DNA of 62,700 bases from positions 1-62,700 of IMG/VR virus record IMGVR_UViG_3300048625_000103, one strand, 5' to 3'. Source of the stretch: a virus. This document shows positions 44,100 through 51,910 of this stretch, piece by piece; position 1 is the stretch's first letter, and each line of letters begins with the position of its first letter. A program made the translations under genes and the position numbers. The notes below the pieces were generated by a model, which saw only the letters and a list, made by a program, of their open reading frames with translations, had not been told where the DNA came from and made no database searches.

Positions 44100-44324
44100 T
44101 CAGAAGTAGAACTCTTGGCAATATGTGAGAAGGGTCGATTGTTCGATGTCAAAAAATTGCGTCATTGGTGTTCCCCAGTCTTGGTATTGCAGCCATGCGC
44201 GGCATGGTTGCTGATACTGGTCAAGCTCTCCGCGAATCTCAACGTGTGGGCCACCAGTGCAAAGGACAATTCGAAACTCTGCGGCGCTCAGGTCTCCGCC
44301 TACAACGTCCCAGCCGCTACGCAC
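44100..44324 (-). CDS. Conserved phage protein, VRSGW...QDWGTP type, apparently detached C-terminal half (74 aa)
   Basis: The sequence Val-Arg-Ser-Gly-Trp ... Cys-Thr-Gly-Gly-Pro-His-Val-Glu-Ile-Arg-Gly-Glu-Leu ... Leu-Gln-Tyr-Gln-Asp-Trp-Gly-Thr-Pro matches a widespread phage family. Only a GTG (44324) is available as start, with a poor site. The frame stays open upstream through Arg-Pro-Leu-Ser-Val-Glu and would continue the upstream gene after a one-base shift, so this is probably the second half of one protein. Confidence 0.65.
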   Translation of the reverse strand: MRSGWDVVGGDLSAAEFRIVLCTGGPHVEIRGELDQYQQPCRAWLQYQDWGTPMTQFFDIEQSTLLTYCQEFYF

Positions 44325-44326
44325 TT

Positions 44327-44707
44327 CTACGCTGAGCGGTCTTCCTGTATGCGTTGTTGTGCGTCCTCTTGGTCGGTACAGTCGCCCGCTTGATCTTCTA
44401 AATCTTTCAGCTCTTCGGCGTTTTCCTCGTCCCACAATGTAAGGGCGGCGACTGCCTCGCGCATGGTGTTCTGTTCGCGTGTGCTGCTTGAATAGCTGCG
44501 GCATGCTTCGGCGTGTGTGGCTTCGGCTTCGGTCACGGCTTCGGCTAACTCTTCGCGTTCGTCTCGCAACTCTTGCAGGCGGTCATAGTCGCAGGTAAGC
44601 GCACAAACCATGTCAACAAGGCTTTCCGCTTGTGCTTTGGCCTGTTGGTGGCCGTGGTCTTCTTTGGCTTCGGCTTGGCTTGGTGTTAATAGTGTTTCGG
44701 TGTTCAT
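44327..44707 (-). CDS. Coiled-coil protein, probable N-terminal half of a frameshifted gene (126 aa)
   Basis: An acidic coiled-coil protein (Tyr-Asp-Arg-Leu-Gln-Glu-Leu-Arg-Asp-Glu-Arg-Glu-Glu-Leu; Asp-Glu-Glu-Asn-Ala-Glu-Glu-Leu-Lys-Asp-Leu) ending Arg-Ile-Gln-Glu-Asp-Arg-Ser-Ala. In relatives I recall, the Gln-Glu-Asp is followed directly by Pro-Leu-Ser-Val-x-Val-Arg-Ser-Gly-Trp, which is present here in the -1 frame. Start at 44707 after GAAAGCC. Confidence 0.65.
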   Translation of the reverse strand: MNTETLLTPSQAEAKEDHGHQQAKAQAESLVDMVCALTCDYDRLQELRDEREELAEAVTEAEATHAEACRSYSSSTREQNTMREAVAALTLWDEENAEELKDLEDQAGDCTDQEDAQQRIQEDRSA

Positions 44708-44729
44708 GGTTTGGCTTTCGGTTGGTTGG

Positions 44730-44960
44730 TTAATCGTGGCATGGTGTGAAGCTGGCGACAATCGCGCCACGGCTCACAATGACGGCTGACGGGTACAGCA
44801 TGGCCCATTCTTGGGCGGCTTCGCGTGTCAGTGTGTAATGCGTGGCGCTAGGCAGTGGCAGATACTCACCTGTGCCAATGGTTTGGAAACCATAGCGGCG
44901 AGACAATGCGCGGAGGATAGCGGCGCGTGTGATGCGGTAGAGGGTGCGTGCGGTGTTCAT
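44730..44960 (-). CDS. Hypothetical protein (76 aa)
   Basis: CAGGAG precedes the start. A 76-residue protein with a basic N-terminal helix (Tyr-Arg-Ile-Thr-Arg-Ala-Ala-Ile-Leu-Arg-Ala-Leu-Ser-Arg-Arg-Tyr) followed by beta-type segments (Ala-Val-Ile-Val-Ser-Arg-Gly-Ala). Unknown. Confidence 0.65.
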   Translation of the reverse strand: MNTARTLYRITRAAILRALSRRYGFQTIGTGEYLPLPSATHYTLTREAAQEWAMLYPSAVIVSRGAIVASFTPCHD

Positions 44961-44978
44961 GTCGTCGGCTCCTGCTGG

Positions 44979-45185
44979 TTAAAGTTTGGTGATGGTCACA
45001 TCGTCGGCTGTGTAACTGTCAACTCCAGCGCATGGCGTAAATTCATGCCCTGAGTTGCAAAGTGCGGCAAAGGCCACGGCATCAGCCTTGCTGGCGAACC
45101 TTAAGTAATCGTGATACAGGCGCCCTTTGAGCGGACCGCTAGTGATGCGCTTGGAATAGTTGACCTGATATGTGTAAGGCGGCAT
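44979..45185 (-). CDS. Small conserved phage protein (68 aa), first gene of minus block
   Basis: Contains Tyr-Gln-Val-Asn-Tyr-Ser-Lys-Arg-Ile-Thr-Ser-Gly-Pro-Leu-Lys-Gly and Phe-Ala-Ser-Lys-Ala-Asp-Ala, features of a small phage family of unknown role. CGGAG lies 9 nt before the start. The promoter should lie within 45190-45290, but no clear boxes are seen. Confidence 0.65.
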   Translation of the reverse strand: MPPYTYQVNYSKRITSGPLKGRLYHDYLRFASKADAVAFAALCNSGHEFTPCAGVDSYTADDVTITKL

Positions 45186-45320
45186 AGTGGGTGCTCCGTT
45201 GTTGATGGGTGCAAGTATGTGCGCATATCCTTACATGAAACTTACAAACCACAATTATTTTCACTGATCGTTTGTTCAGTGGTTGGACGTGGTGAGGGTG
45301 AGCGGTCGCGGCGGGTAACG

Positions 45321-45373
45321 GTTCAGGGTGTGCTCTGCCTATAGGGTAAGACACACGGCCTTGTGTTCTTTCC
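45321..45373 (+). repeat. Long direct repeat R1 upstream of terS
   Basis: R1 shares GTTC-x-GGGTGTGCTCT, then four variable bases, ATAGGG and ACA with R2 158 nt downstream, and both end in CTTTCC. R1 contains CTATAGGG, the core of T7-type promoters. It lies in a non-coding stretch (45186-45607). Confidence 0.7.
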
Positions 45374-45478
45374 TTTGTTCGTTTCCGTGCCTGTTGATTG
45401 GTGCGCGGGTGAGGTGTTCGCCTGCTGGCACATCATCGCGGCGGCTGAGTTAATCGCGGGAGCCTAGCGCAGCGGACA

Positions 45479-45530
45479 GTTCTGGGTGTGCTCTACACAT
45501 AGGGGACGATACAACGTCCTCGACCTTTCC
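45479..45530 (+). repeat. Long direct repeat R2 upstream of terS
   Basis: Second copy of the repeat (GTTCTGGGTGTGCTCT, then CATAGGGG), 70 nt before the terS promoter. Could be a TerS packaging site, a phage promoter pair or a regulator site. Confidence 0.7.
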
Positions 45531-45572
45531 ACTTCCTGCCTTCTCTTGTCTTTGCTCTATTGTTTCGGGGCT

Positions 45573-45600
45573 TTGTGCTTTTTGAATGTGTTCCTATAAT
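45573..45600 (+). promoter_or_regulatory. Sigma-70-type promoter giving a leaderless terS transcript
   Basis: TTGTGC (45573-45578), 16-nt spacer, perfect TATAAT (45595-45600), then only seven bases before the ATG at 45608. The expected transcription start is at or next to the A of the start codon, and no ribosome site exists. Confidence 0.75.
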
Positions 45601-45607
45601 CCCGACC

Positions 45608-46351
45608 ATGAAACTCACACGCAACCAAATCAAACAAGGGCTCGACCAAGTGCCGATGGTTGACATCCTCGGGCCACAGGTAAACGCCAAGCTAACCCCG
45701 AAACAGAAAGACTTCGCCATGAACTTAGCCAAGGGTGACGCACCAAGTGCAGCCTATAAGAAAGCCTTCAACCGCAAAGGTAAGGTGGCAACAATCGCCA
45801 ACGATGCGTATAAGCTGAGAAAGAAACCCGATGTGATCGCGATGCGTGATGCCTATTCGTCGGCTTTAGATGCTCAAAGATACCAAACCCCTGCTGCTTT
45901 GAGAGCTTTAGTTATCGAATCCCTCGTGTCAGTCATCATTGATCCCGAGGCTAACCATTCCCAAGTGGTCGCCGCGGCTAAGGTCCTAGGCACCGTGACT
46001 GAGGTTGCTGCCTTCACTGAGCGCAAAGAAGTGACGACCATTACTAATAGTGATGACGCTAAAGCGCGTGTCATGAAACAATTGCGCGACTTGATGGCCA
46101 GCGATGCGAGCGACGCGAACGTGATTGAAAGCGACGCCCTATCCCTTGAGAACGAGCTGCGGGGCCTGAGCGCAACCCCCACCACCCCGAATGGCCAGTT
46201 GGAGTCCCTTGTAGCCATACATACTATTCCACACGAACGATCCCCACAAAAAACAGACCCCCTCCCCTCCAACAATTCCAGCGCCGATGATGGTGATGAC
46301 GATTTTGAAACACCCCCCGGTCATGTTTCTAAACCAAATGGCCTAGGGTGA
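45608..46351 (+). CDS. Terminase small subunit (247 aa)
   Basis: Residues ~28-75 carry the small-terminase pattern Leu-Thr-Pro-Lys-Gln-Lys-Asp-Phe-Ala-Met-Asn-Leu-Ala, then Ala-Ala-Tyr-Lys-Lys-Ala-Phe and Ala-Asn-Asp-Ala-Tyr-Lys-Leu-Arg-Lys-Lys-Pro, the helix-turn-helix part that binds the packaging site. The central part is helical (oligomerisation), and the C-terminal 60 residues are disordered and acidic. TerL follows 450 nt downstream. The ATG at 45608 is chosen because the promoter ends 7 nt before it. It heads the late operon. Confidence 0.82.
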   Translation: MKLTRNQIKQGLDQVPMVDILGPQVNAKLTPKQKDFAMNLAKGDAPSAAYKKAFNRKGKVATIANDAYKLRKKPDVIAMRDAYSSALDAQRYQTPAALRALVIESLVSVIIDPEANHSQVVAAAKVLGTVTEVAAFTERKEVTTITNSDDAKARVMKQLRDLMASDASDANVIESDALSLENELRGLSATPTTPNGQLESLVAIHTIPHERSPQKTDPLPSNNSSADDGDDDFETPPGHVSKPNGLG

Positions 46352-46380
46352 TATAAAAAATGGGAACTAATAGAGGGGTA

Positions 46381-46400
46381 GAACCAAAGAAAATTGGTTC
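46381..46400 (-). repeat. Dispersed 20-bp hairpin, copy D (class 1, inverted)
   Basis: GAACCAAAGAAAATTGGTTC, the exact reverse complement of copies B and C. It lies between terS and the LexA-like gene. Confidence 0.85.
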
Positions 46401-46485
46401 GATTAAGAAGAGGGTGGTCGAGATCAATTACAAGATGACGGCCAAGAGTAGGGATTTGACGGAAGAGAAGTGTAAGGAGATGGAT

Positions 46486-46710
46486 ATGAGCCCGGCGCAG
46501 AGAGAGGTGTTTTTGATTGTGGATGAGTGGTGGAAGAAGTTTGGGTTTAGTCCGAGCTTGAGGGATATTGCGAACCAGAGGGGGAAGATGGGGTTGGGCA
46601 ATACGATGAGGTTGGTTGATCGGTTGGTGGAGCTGGGTGTGTTTAAGAAGATTGATGGGTGTGGGAGGACGGTGCGGCCGGTGTACATCAACTTTAGGAA
46701 CTTGGAGTAA
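46486..46710 (+). CDS. LexA-type winged-helix DNA-binding protein (74 aa)
   Basis: A stand-alone LexA DNA-binding domain: Gln-Arg-Glu-Val-Phe-Leu-Ile-Val-Asp-Glu-Trp-Trp, Gly-Phe-Ser-Pro-Ser-Leu-Arg-Asp-Ile-Ala, and Gly-Asn-Thr-Met-Arg-Leu-Val-Asp-Arg-Leu-Val-Glu-Leu-Gly. No peptidase domain, so it cannot be a self-cleaving repressor. AAGGAG with a 6-nt gap sets the start at 46486; the same frame is open back to 46360, through hairpin D, so a longer product is possible. It may regulate the late operon. Confidence 0.75.
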   Translation: MSPAQREVFLIVDEWWKKFGFSPSLRDIANQRGKMGLGNTMRLVDRLVELGVFKKIDGCGRTVRPVYINFRNLE

Positions 46711-46712
46711 AT

Positions 46713-46811
46713 ATGCACGGCGGATCAATTGGCTCGACATTGCTTCTACTTTTTTGTGGCTTGATGGCTGCATATTGCACAGGCAAAAAACGCAAACATG
46801 ACAAAAAATAA
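46713..46811 (+). CDS. Tiny membrane protein (32 aa)
   Basis: A 32-residue protein with a hydrophobic helix (Ser-Thr-Leu-Leu-Leu-Leu-Phe-Cys-Gly-Leu-Met-Ala-Ala-Tyr) and basic tail (Gly-Lys-Lys-Arg-Lys). GGAGTAAAT gives a ribosome site. It overlaps terL by 14 nt. Small size lowers confidence. Confidence 0.5.
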   Translation: MHGGSIGSTLLLLFCGLMAAYCTGKKRKHDKK

Positions 46812-48342
46812 AAAACCGGCTCCGCAGGAGTTGAGTGAGCTCGACAAGTTGCTTTCTGGGTTGGCGCCTAGTGAGCAGGAGCAGTTACTTGCTGACGTAG
46901 AAGAGTACAGAAATGCGCTGGAGAGGGAGAAGTGTCAGAACAGTTTCATGGCCTACGTCAAAACCATGTGGCCCGGGTTTATTCACGGCCGCCATCATGC
47001 GTTACTGGCTAAAAAGTTCGAGGATATTGCGTCAGGGAAGATCAAACGGCTGGCAATTTCACTTCCACCGCGGCATACCAAGTCGGAATTTGGCTCGTAC
47101 CTCTTTCCGTCGTGGTTTTTGGGTAAATTTCCCGGCAAAAAGGTGATGCAAGCGTCAAACACGGGCGAACTTTCGGTGGGTTTTGGCCGAAAAGTGCGTA
47201 ACTTGGTGATGTCAGAGCAATATGCCAAGACATTTCCTGATGTGGCGCTGCGACAAGACTCGAAAGCGGCTGGTCGATGGTCTACTAACCATGATGGTGA
47301 GTATTTTGCGATCGGCGTAGGCGGTACGATGACTGGTCGGGGTGCGGATTTGGTTATTATTGACGATCCACACACGGAAGGTGAGGCGGCGCTGGCTGCC
47401 CATGACCCAAGCGTGTACGACAGGTCTTATGAGTGGTACACATCAGGCCCCCGTCAACGTTTACAACCCAATGGCGCGATCATCATCATCGCAACGCGTT
47501 GGTCAGAGCGTGATTTGATTGGCCGGGTGTTAAAAGATGCGGCCGAACGTGGGAAGGTGGACGAATGGGAGGTGGTTGAACTTCCTGCCATCATGCCGAG
47601 CGGCAACCCCCTGTGGCCAGAGTTCTGGAGCTTGGCCGAACTCGAGGCGCTGCGTGAAGAATTGCCACCATCTAAGTGGAATGCTCAATATCAGCAATCT
47701 CCAACGGGCGAAGAGGGTGCGATCGTCAAAAGGGAGTGGTGGCAGACGTGGAAAAAAGACGAGCCGCCGCGGTGTGAGTTCATCATCCAAGCATGGGACA
47801 CGGCTTTCACCAAAAACGAACGTTCTGACTATTCAGCATGCTCGACATGGGGCGTGTTCTTCATGAACGAAGACCCGGCAGATCCGCACATCATTTTGTT
47901 GGATGCTTTTCAGAAACGGATGGAGTTTCCTGAGCTCAAAGAAAAAGCTCGGTCACATTATGAGGAATGGGAACCTGATGACTGCATCATCGAAGCCAAA
48001 GCATCTGGCGCGTCGTTGATTCAAGAGCTTAACAAGCAGGGTGGGATGTTCATTCGGCCGTACACACCGACGCGCGGCAAAGCTGGCCAGTCAAACGACA
48101 AGATCAGTCGCTTAAACGTGATCGCTCCGATCTTTCAAGCGGGCAAAGTTTGGGCGCCGGAGACACGTTGGGCACAGGAAATGGTTGAGCAAATGGCGGC
48201 GTTTCCCAATGCTGCACATGATGACTTGGTTGATACCGCGGTGATGGCTGTAACAAGGTTTCGACAAGGCGGATTTTTAAGACTAGAATCCGATGAACGT
48301 GAAGAAATCGCGAGCTTTAGGCGTGCGCGAACTTACTACTGA
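46798..48342 (+). CDS. terL: Terminase large subunit (514 aa)
   Basis: ATPase domain: Walker A Leu-Pro-Pro-Arg-His-Thr-Lys-Ser-Glu (residues 89-97), Walker B Leu-Val-Ile-Ile-Asp189-Asp190-Pro-His, coupling motif Ala-Thr-Arg-Trp (231-234). Nuclease domain: Ala-Trp-Asp333-Thr-Ala-Phe, Ile-Ile-Glu-Ala-Lys, and His-Asp-Asp-Leu-Val-Asp near the C-terminus supply the acidic metal site. It packages DNA into the prohead with TerS and the portal encoded next. Full length for the family. The start overlaps the tiny membrane gene; upstream ribosome site is weak. Confidence 0.93.
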   Translation: MTKNKKPAPQELSELDKLLSGLAPSEQEQLLADVEEYRNALEREKCQNSFMAYVKTMWPGFIHGRHHALLAKKFEDIASGKIKRLAISLPPRHTKSEFGSYLFPSWFLGKFPGKKVMQASNTGELSVGFGRKVRNLVMSEQYAKTFPDVALRQDSKAAGRWSTNHDGEYFAIGVGGTMTGRGADLVIIDDPHTEGEAALAAHDPSVYDRSYEWYTSGPRQRLQPNGAIIIIATRWSERDLIGRVLKDAAERGKVDEWEVVELPAIMPSGNPLWPEFWSLAELEALREELPPSKWNAQYQQSPTGEEGAIVKREWWQTWKKDEPPRCEFIIQAWDTAFTKNERSDYSACSTWGVFFMNEDPADPHIILLDAFQKRMEFPELKEKARSHYEEWEPDDCIIEAKASGASLIQELNKQGGMFIRPYTPTRGKAGQSNDKISRLNVIAPIFQAGKVWAPETRWAQEMVEQMAAFPNAAHDDLVDTAVMAVTRFRQGGFLRLESDEREEIASFRRARTYY

Positions 48343-48353
48343 TAGGAACAAAT

Positions 48354-50846
48354 ATGGCAATGGATAAAGGTTTGTATGCGGCTCCAGCTGGCTTGGAAGG
48401 TCTGGCAGCTTTAAACGAAACTCCAGAAATTGAAATCGAGATTGAAGATCCGGAAGCTGTGCGAATCGGCGTTGACGGATTGGAAATTGAGATTGAGCCG
48501 CAAGAAGAATCTGATGAAGATTTTGATGCAAACCTTGCTGAGTATTTACCAGAGACTGTCCTGTCTCAATTGGCCGGTGACTTGATTGGCGACTTTGATG
48601 AAGACGTTTCTTCACGCAAAGATTGGATTCAAACTTACGTTGACGGCTTGGAGTTGCTTGGCCTGAAGATCGAAGAGCGGTCAGAGCCATGGGAAGGCGC
48701 TTGCGGTGTTTATCACCCACTGATGTCAGAGGCGCTGGTTAAGTTTCAAGCTGAGACCATGCAGGCAACATTCCCTGCATCTGGTCCAGTCAAGACGCAG
48801 ATCATCGGCAAAGAAACAGCCGAGAAAAAAGCTGCTGCCGTTCGTGTCCAAGAAGACATGAACTATCAACTGACGGACGTGATGAAAGAGTACCGTCCTG
48901 AGCACGAGCGCATGCTTTGGGGCTTGGGTTTGTCCGGTAACGCTTTCAAGAAAGTGTATTTCGATCCTCAGTTGAATCGTCAAACATCCATCTTTGTACC
49001 GGCCGAAGATTTGGTTGTGCCTTATGGCGCCTCGGATCTGGATTCAGCTCCACGCATTACTCATGTGATGCGCAAGACGGACAACGATGTTCGTCGATTG
49101 CAAGTGGCTGGCTTTTGGCGCGACATTGATCTTGGCGAACCAGAAACAACTCTTGATGAAGTTGAGAAAAAGATCGCTGAGAAAATGGGCTTCCGTGCAA
49201 CCATGGATGACCGTTTCAAGATCTTGGAGATGTGCGTCAACCTAGACATCGAAGGTTACGAGCACAAGGATAAAGACGGCCATCCAACTGGCATCGCTAT
49301 CCCATACATTGTCACTATCGACAAATCAAGCAGCAAGGTTTTGGCTATCCGTCGCAACTGGGAACCAGACGACGAGACATACCAAAAGCGCCAGCACTTT
49401 GTGCACTACGGCTACATCCCCGGATTTGGCTTCTATTGCTTTGGCCTGATCCATTTGGTTGGTGCGTTTGCTAAATCTGGCACTTCGTTGATCCGTCAAT
49501 TGGTTGATGCCGGTACATTGAGCAACTTGCCAGGTGGTTTTAAGGCCCGCGGTATGCGCGTCAAGGGAGATGACACTCCGATTGCACCCGGTGAGTTCCG
49601 TGACGTTGACGTTCCAAGCGGCACCATCAAAGACAACTTGATGACCTTGCCATACAAGGAGCCAAGTCAGGTTCTGTTGGCTCTGTTGAACCAGATTGTT
49701 GAAGACGGCCGCCGGTTTGCAAACGTTGCTGACATGCAGATCAGCGACATGTCTGCCAATAGCCCAGTTGGTACAACATTGGCCATCTTGGAGCGCACGC
49801 TCAAGGTGATGTCTGCTGTTCAGGCCCGCGTACATTACTCGATGAAGCAGGAGCTCAAGCTCTTGAAGGTCATCATCGCTGACTACACGCCTGAAGATTA
49901 CGACTACGATCCAACAGAAGGCAGCCGACGCGCCAAGAAATCCGACTACAAGAATGTGGACGTGATTCCTGTCAGCGATCCAAATGCTGCCACCATGGCG
50001 CAGAAGATTGTTCAGTACCAAGCTGTGTTGCAGTTGGCTCAGTCAGCTCCGCAGATGTACAACATGCCTTTGTTGCACCGTCAAATGTTGGATGTGCTTG
50101 GCATTAAAAATGCGAACAAGCTGATTCCAATGGACGAAGATCAAAAGCCAATGGACCCGGTGAGCGAGAACCAAAGCATCTTGATGGGTAAGCCGGTAAA
50201 GGCATTCTTGTACCAAGACCACCAAGCGCACATCACTGTGCACATGTCGGCCATGCAAGATCCTCACATCAACCAGTTGTTGCAAGGTAATCCAAACGCT
50301 CAGTCGATCTCCGCGGCAGCCATGGCCCACATCAATGAACACTTGGGATTTGAGTATCGCAAGCAGATTGAAAAGCAGTTGGGCATGCAATTGCCGCCAC
50401 AGCAAGACGAGTCTGGCGAAGACACAAACATGTCTCCAGAAGTTGAAGCTCGTTTGGCTCCATTGTTGGCTCAGGCTGCTCAACAGTTGCTCCAACAAAA
50501 CCAAGCTCAGGTCGCTCAACAGCAAGCTCAACAGCAAGCTCAAGACCCAATGATCCAGCTGCAACAACAAGAGTTGCAACTGAAAGCTCAGGAAGTTGAA
50601 ATCAAGAAGCAAAAACTTCAGATGGATGCAAACTCAAAAGCCAATCAGTTGGCCGTCGAGCAAGAGCGTATTGCTGCCCAAGAGCGTATTGCTGGCGCGC
50701 AGATTAATGCCAAGGCTAAGAATGATGAGGCAAATCTTGCTGCAAAGCATCAAATGGAAGATATGCGAGTTGGCATTGATGCAGTCAAGCATCTGTCAAC
50801 ATTGAAACATCAAGCAAGTCAAAAACCGACAAAAGGTGAAGAATGA
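48354..50846 (+). CDS. Portal protein, P22-type (830 aa)
   Basis: Length and order fit the P22 portal family: an acidic N-terminal tail (Thr-Pro-Glu-Ile-Glu-Ile-Glu-Ile-Glu-Asp), a core with Glu-Pro-Trp-Glu-Gly-Ala-Cys-Gly-Val-Tyr-His-Pro and Gly-Leu-Ser-Gly-Asn-Ala-Phe-Lys-Lys-Val-Tyr, and a stem with Ser-Pro-Val-Gly-Thr-Thr-Leu-Ala-Ile-Leu-Glu-Arg. The C-terminal ~150 residues form a Gln/Ala-rich coiled barrel. It forms the dodecameric DNA gate and follows TerL by 11 nt. TAGGAACAA is the ribosome site. Its acidic tail has a twin in the scaffold protein. Confidence 0.9.
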   Translation: MAMDKGLYAAPAGLEGLAALNETPEIEIEIEDPEAVRIGVDGLEIEIEPQEESDEDFDANLAEYLPETVLSQLAGDLIGDFDEDVSSRKDWIQTYVDGLELLGLKIEERSEPWEGACGVYHPLMSEALVKFQAETMQATFPASGPVKTQIIGKETAEKKAAAVRVQEDMNYQLTDVMKEYRPEHERMLWGLGLSGNAFKKVYFDPQLNRQTSIFVPAEDLVVPYGASDLDSAPRITHVMRKTDNDVRRLQVAGFWRDIDLGEPETTLDEVEKKIAEKMGFRATMDDRFKILEMCVNLDIEGYEHKDKDGHPTGIAIPYIVTIDKSSSKVLAIRRNWEPDDETYQKRQHFVHYGYIPGFGFYCFGLIHLVGAFAKSGTSLIRQLVDAGTLSNLPGGFKARGMRVKGDDTPIAPGEFRDVDVPSGTIKDNLMTLPYKEPSQVLLALLNQIVEDGRRFANVADMQISDMSANSPVGTTLAILERTLKVMSAVQARVHYSMKQELKLLKVIIADYTPEDYDYDPTEGSRRAKKSDYKNVDVIPVSDPNAATMAQKIVQYQAVLQLAQSAPQMYNMPLLHRQMLDVLGIKNANKLIPMDEDQKPMDPVSENQSILMGKPVKAFLYQDHQAHITVHMSAMQDPHINQLLQGNPNAQSISAAAMAHINEHLGFEYRKQIEKQLGMQLPPQQDESGEDTNMSPEVEARLAPLLAQAAQQLLQQNQAQVAQQQAQQQAQDPMIQLQQQELQLKAQEVEIKKQKLQMDANSKANQLAVEQERIAAQERIAGAQINAKAKNDEANLAAKHQMEDMRVGIDAVKHLSTLKHQASQKPTKGEE

Positions 50847-51031
50847 CAGCTTTAGAACTTCTGGTCAAACAACTAGATGAAAAGGCTTCGTATCTCCGAG
50901 AAGGGCTCAGCTTAGGCCGGGCCTCAAACTTCGAAGAGTACAAAGGAACTTGCGGCGAGATTAAAGGTCTGCTGGTCGCTAAGGGATACATATTAGACCT
51001 CATGCAAAACATGGAAAGCTCAGATGACTAA
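50843..51031 (+). CDS. Small conserved structural-operon protein (62 aa)
   Basis: A 62-residue helical protein (Leu-Leu-Val-Lys-Gln-Leu-Asp-Glu-Lys-Ala; Tyr-Lys-Gly-Thr-Cys-Gly-Glu-Ile-Lys-Gly-Leu) located between portal and GroES-like genes in many podoviruses. Overlaps both neighbours (4 and 8 nt). May be a minor head component. Confidence 0.7.
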   Translation: MTALELLVKQLDEKASYLREGLSLGRASNFEEYKGTCGEIKGLLVAKGYILDLMQNMESSDD

Positions 51032-51431
51032 CCAATTCAACCTCCAAGCGGTTGACCTGTCGGGTATTCTCAACAAGGATACTGACCAAAAGGCAAAGCA
51101 GCTGCCTGATCCAAAAACGTTTCACATTCTTTGCGTCGTGCCAGAAGCGATGGAAGAGTATGCTGAAAGCACGTTGATTAAATCAAGCCAAACGATGCAC
51201 TATGAAGAAGTGCTGACGCCAGTGTTGTTTGTGGTCAAACTTGGCCCAGACGCTTACGCAGACAAGTCTCGCTTCCCAAGCGGTCCGTCTTGCAAGGAAG
51301 GTGATTTCATCATCGTCCGTCCAAACTCAGGCACCCGTATGAAGATCCACGGCCGTGAATTCCGCATCCTCAATGATGATTCGGTTGAAGCAACGGTCCA
51401 AGACCCCAGAGGCATAACAAGGGCGTCATGA
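51024..51431 (+). CDS. GroES-like co-chaperonin-type protein (135 aa)
   Basis: Beta-rich 135-residue protein with a GroES-like arrangement: His-Ile-Leu-Cys-Val-Val-Pro-Glu-Ala, a mobile-loop-like stretch, Val-Val-Lys-Leu-Gly-Pro-Asp-Ala-Tyr, and Gly-Asp-Phe-Ile-Ile-Val-Arg-Pro-Asn-Ser-Gly-Thr-Arg. In phages, co-chaperonins help the host GroEL fold the capsid protein. It lies between portal and capsid genes. The match is by pattern and position. Confidence 0.65.
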   Translation: MTNQFNLQAVDLSGILNKDTDQKAKQLPDPKTFHILCVVPEAMEEYAESTLIKSSQTMHYEEVLTPVLFVVKLGPDAYADKSRFPSGPSCKEGDFIIVRPNSGTRMKIHGREFRILNDDSVEATVQDPRGITRAS

Positions 51432-51895
51432 CTGACAAAGAGCGTAAAGCTCGCAACGCCGAAAAATCTAAACGGTGGAGAGCAAATAACCCGGATGCTG
51501 CAAAAGCTGCAAAACAGCGTTATTACGCGTCTGAAAAAGGAAAAGCTCAAAAACGCAAAGAGGACGAGGCGTACAAAAATTCTGGTGGAAGAGCGGAAGC
51601 AGAAAAACGAAGGCTTGAAAAACCGTTATCTGAAGTTAGAAAACAAGCAAAGTTGCGTCATCAATTGATGCGTAGAACTGGCGAAAAAGCATTGAACGAA
51701 TTTGATTCTTGGGTGTTAAAAGAAGCTGTTCATCTAACACGGTTGCGCAATAAGTTGTGCGGTGGAAGATGGCACGTTGACCATATCATCCCTGTAAGCA
51801 AAGGCGGCTTATGCTCACATAACAACCTTCAGGTTGTACCAGCAAGTTGGAATCAATCAAAATCCAACAAGCACACAAACCGTTTTTTTAATTAA
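51428..51895 (+). CDS. HNH endonuclease, free-standing (155 aa)
   Basis: The C-terminus has the HNH core Trp-His-Val-Asp-His-Ile-Ile-Pro-Val-Ser-Lys-Gly-Gly ... His-Asn-Asn-Leu-Gln-Val-Val ... Asn-Gln-Ser-Lys. The N-terminal 90 residues are a basic, Lys/Arg/Ala-rich helix. It overlaps the GroES-like stop (ATGA) and precedes the scaffold gene by 15 nt. A homing-type mobile gene inserted in the capsid operon. Confidence 0.88.
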   Translation: MTDKERKARNAEKSKRWRANNPDAAKAAKQRYYASEKGKAQKRKEDEAYKNSGGRAEAEKRRLEKPLSEVRKQAKLRHQLMRRTGEKALNEFDSWVLKEAVHLTRLRNKLCGGRWHVDHIIPVSKGGLCSHNNLQVVPASWNQSKSNKHTNRFFN

Positions 51896-51910
51896 CAGGA
51901 GCCTTCAAAA

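Noticed and set aside
46360-46485. In-frame upstream extension of the LexA-like gene starting at 46360
   Set aside because: It runs through hairpin D, has no ribosome site and lacks resemblance to known LexA-type proteins; the start at 46486 has a clear AAGGAG. It cannot be excluded completely.
49326-50612. Minus-strand open frames of 231 and 189 codons across the portal gene
   Set aside because: They are antisense to a certain gene, rich in Leu/Val/His from reversed Gln and Asp codons, and lack ribosome sites.
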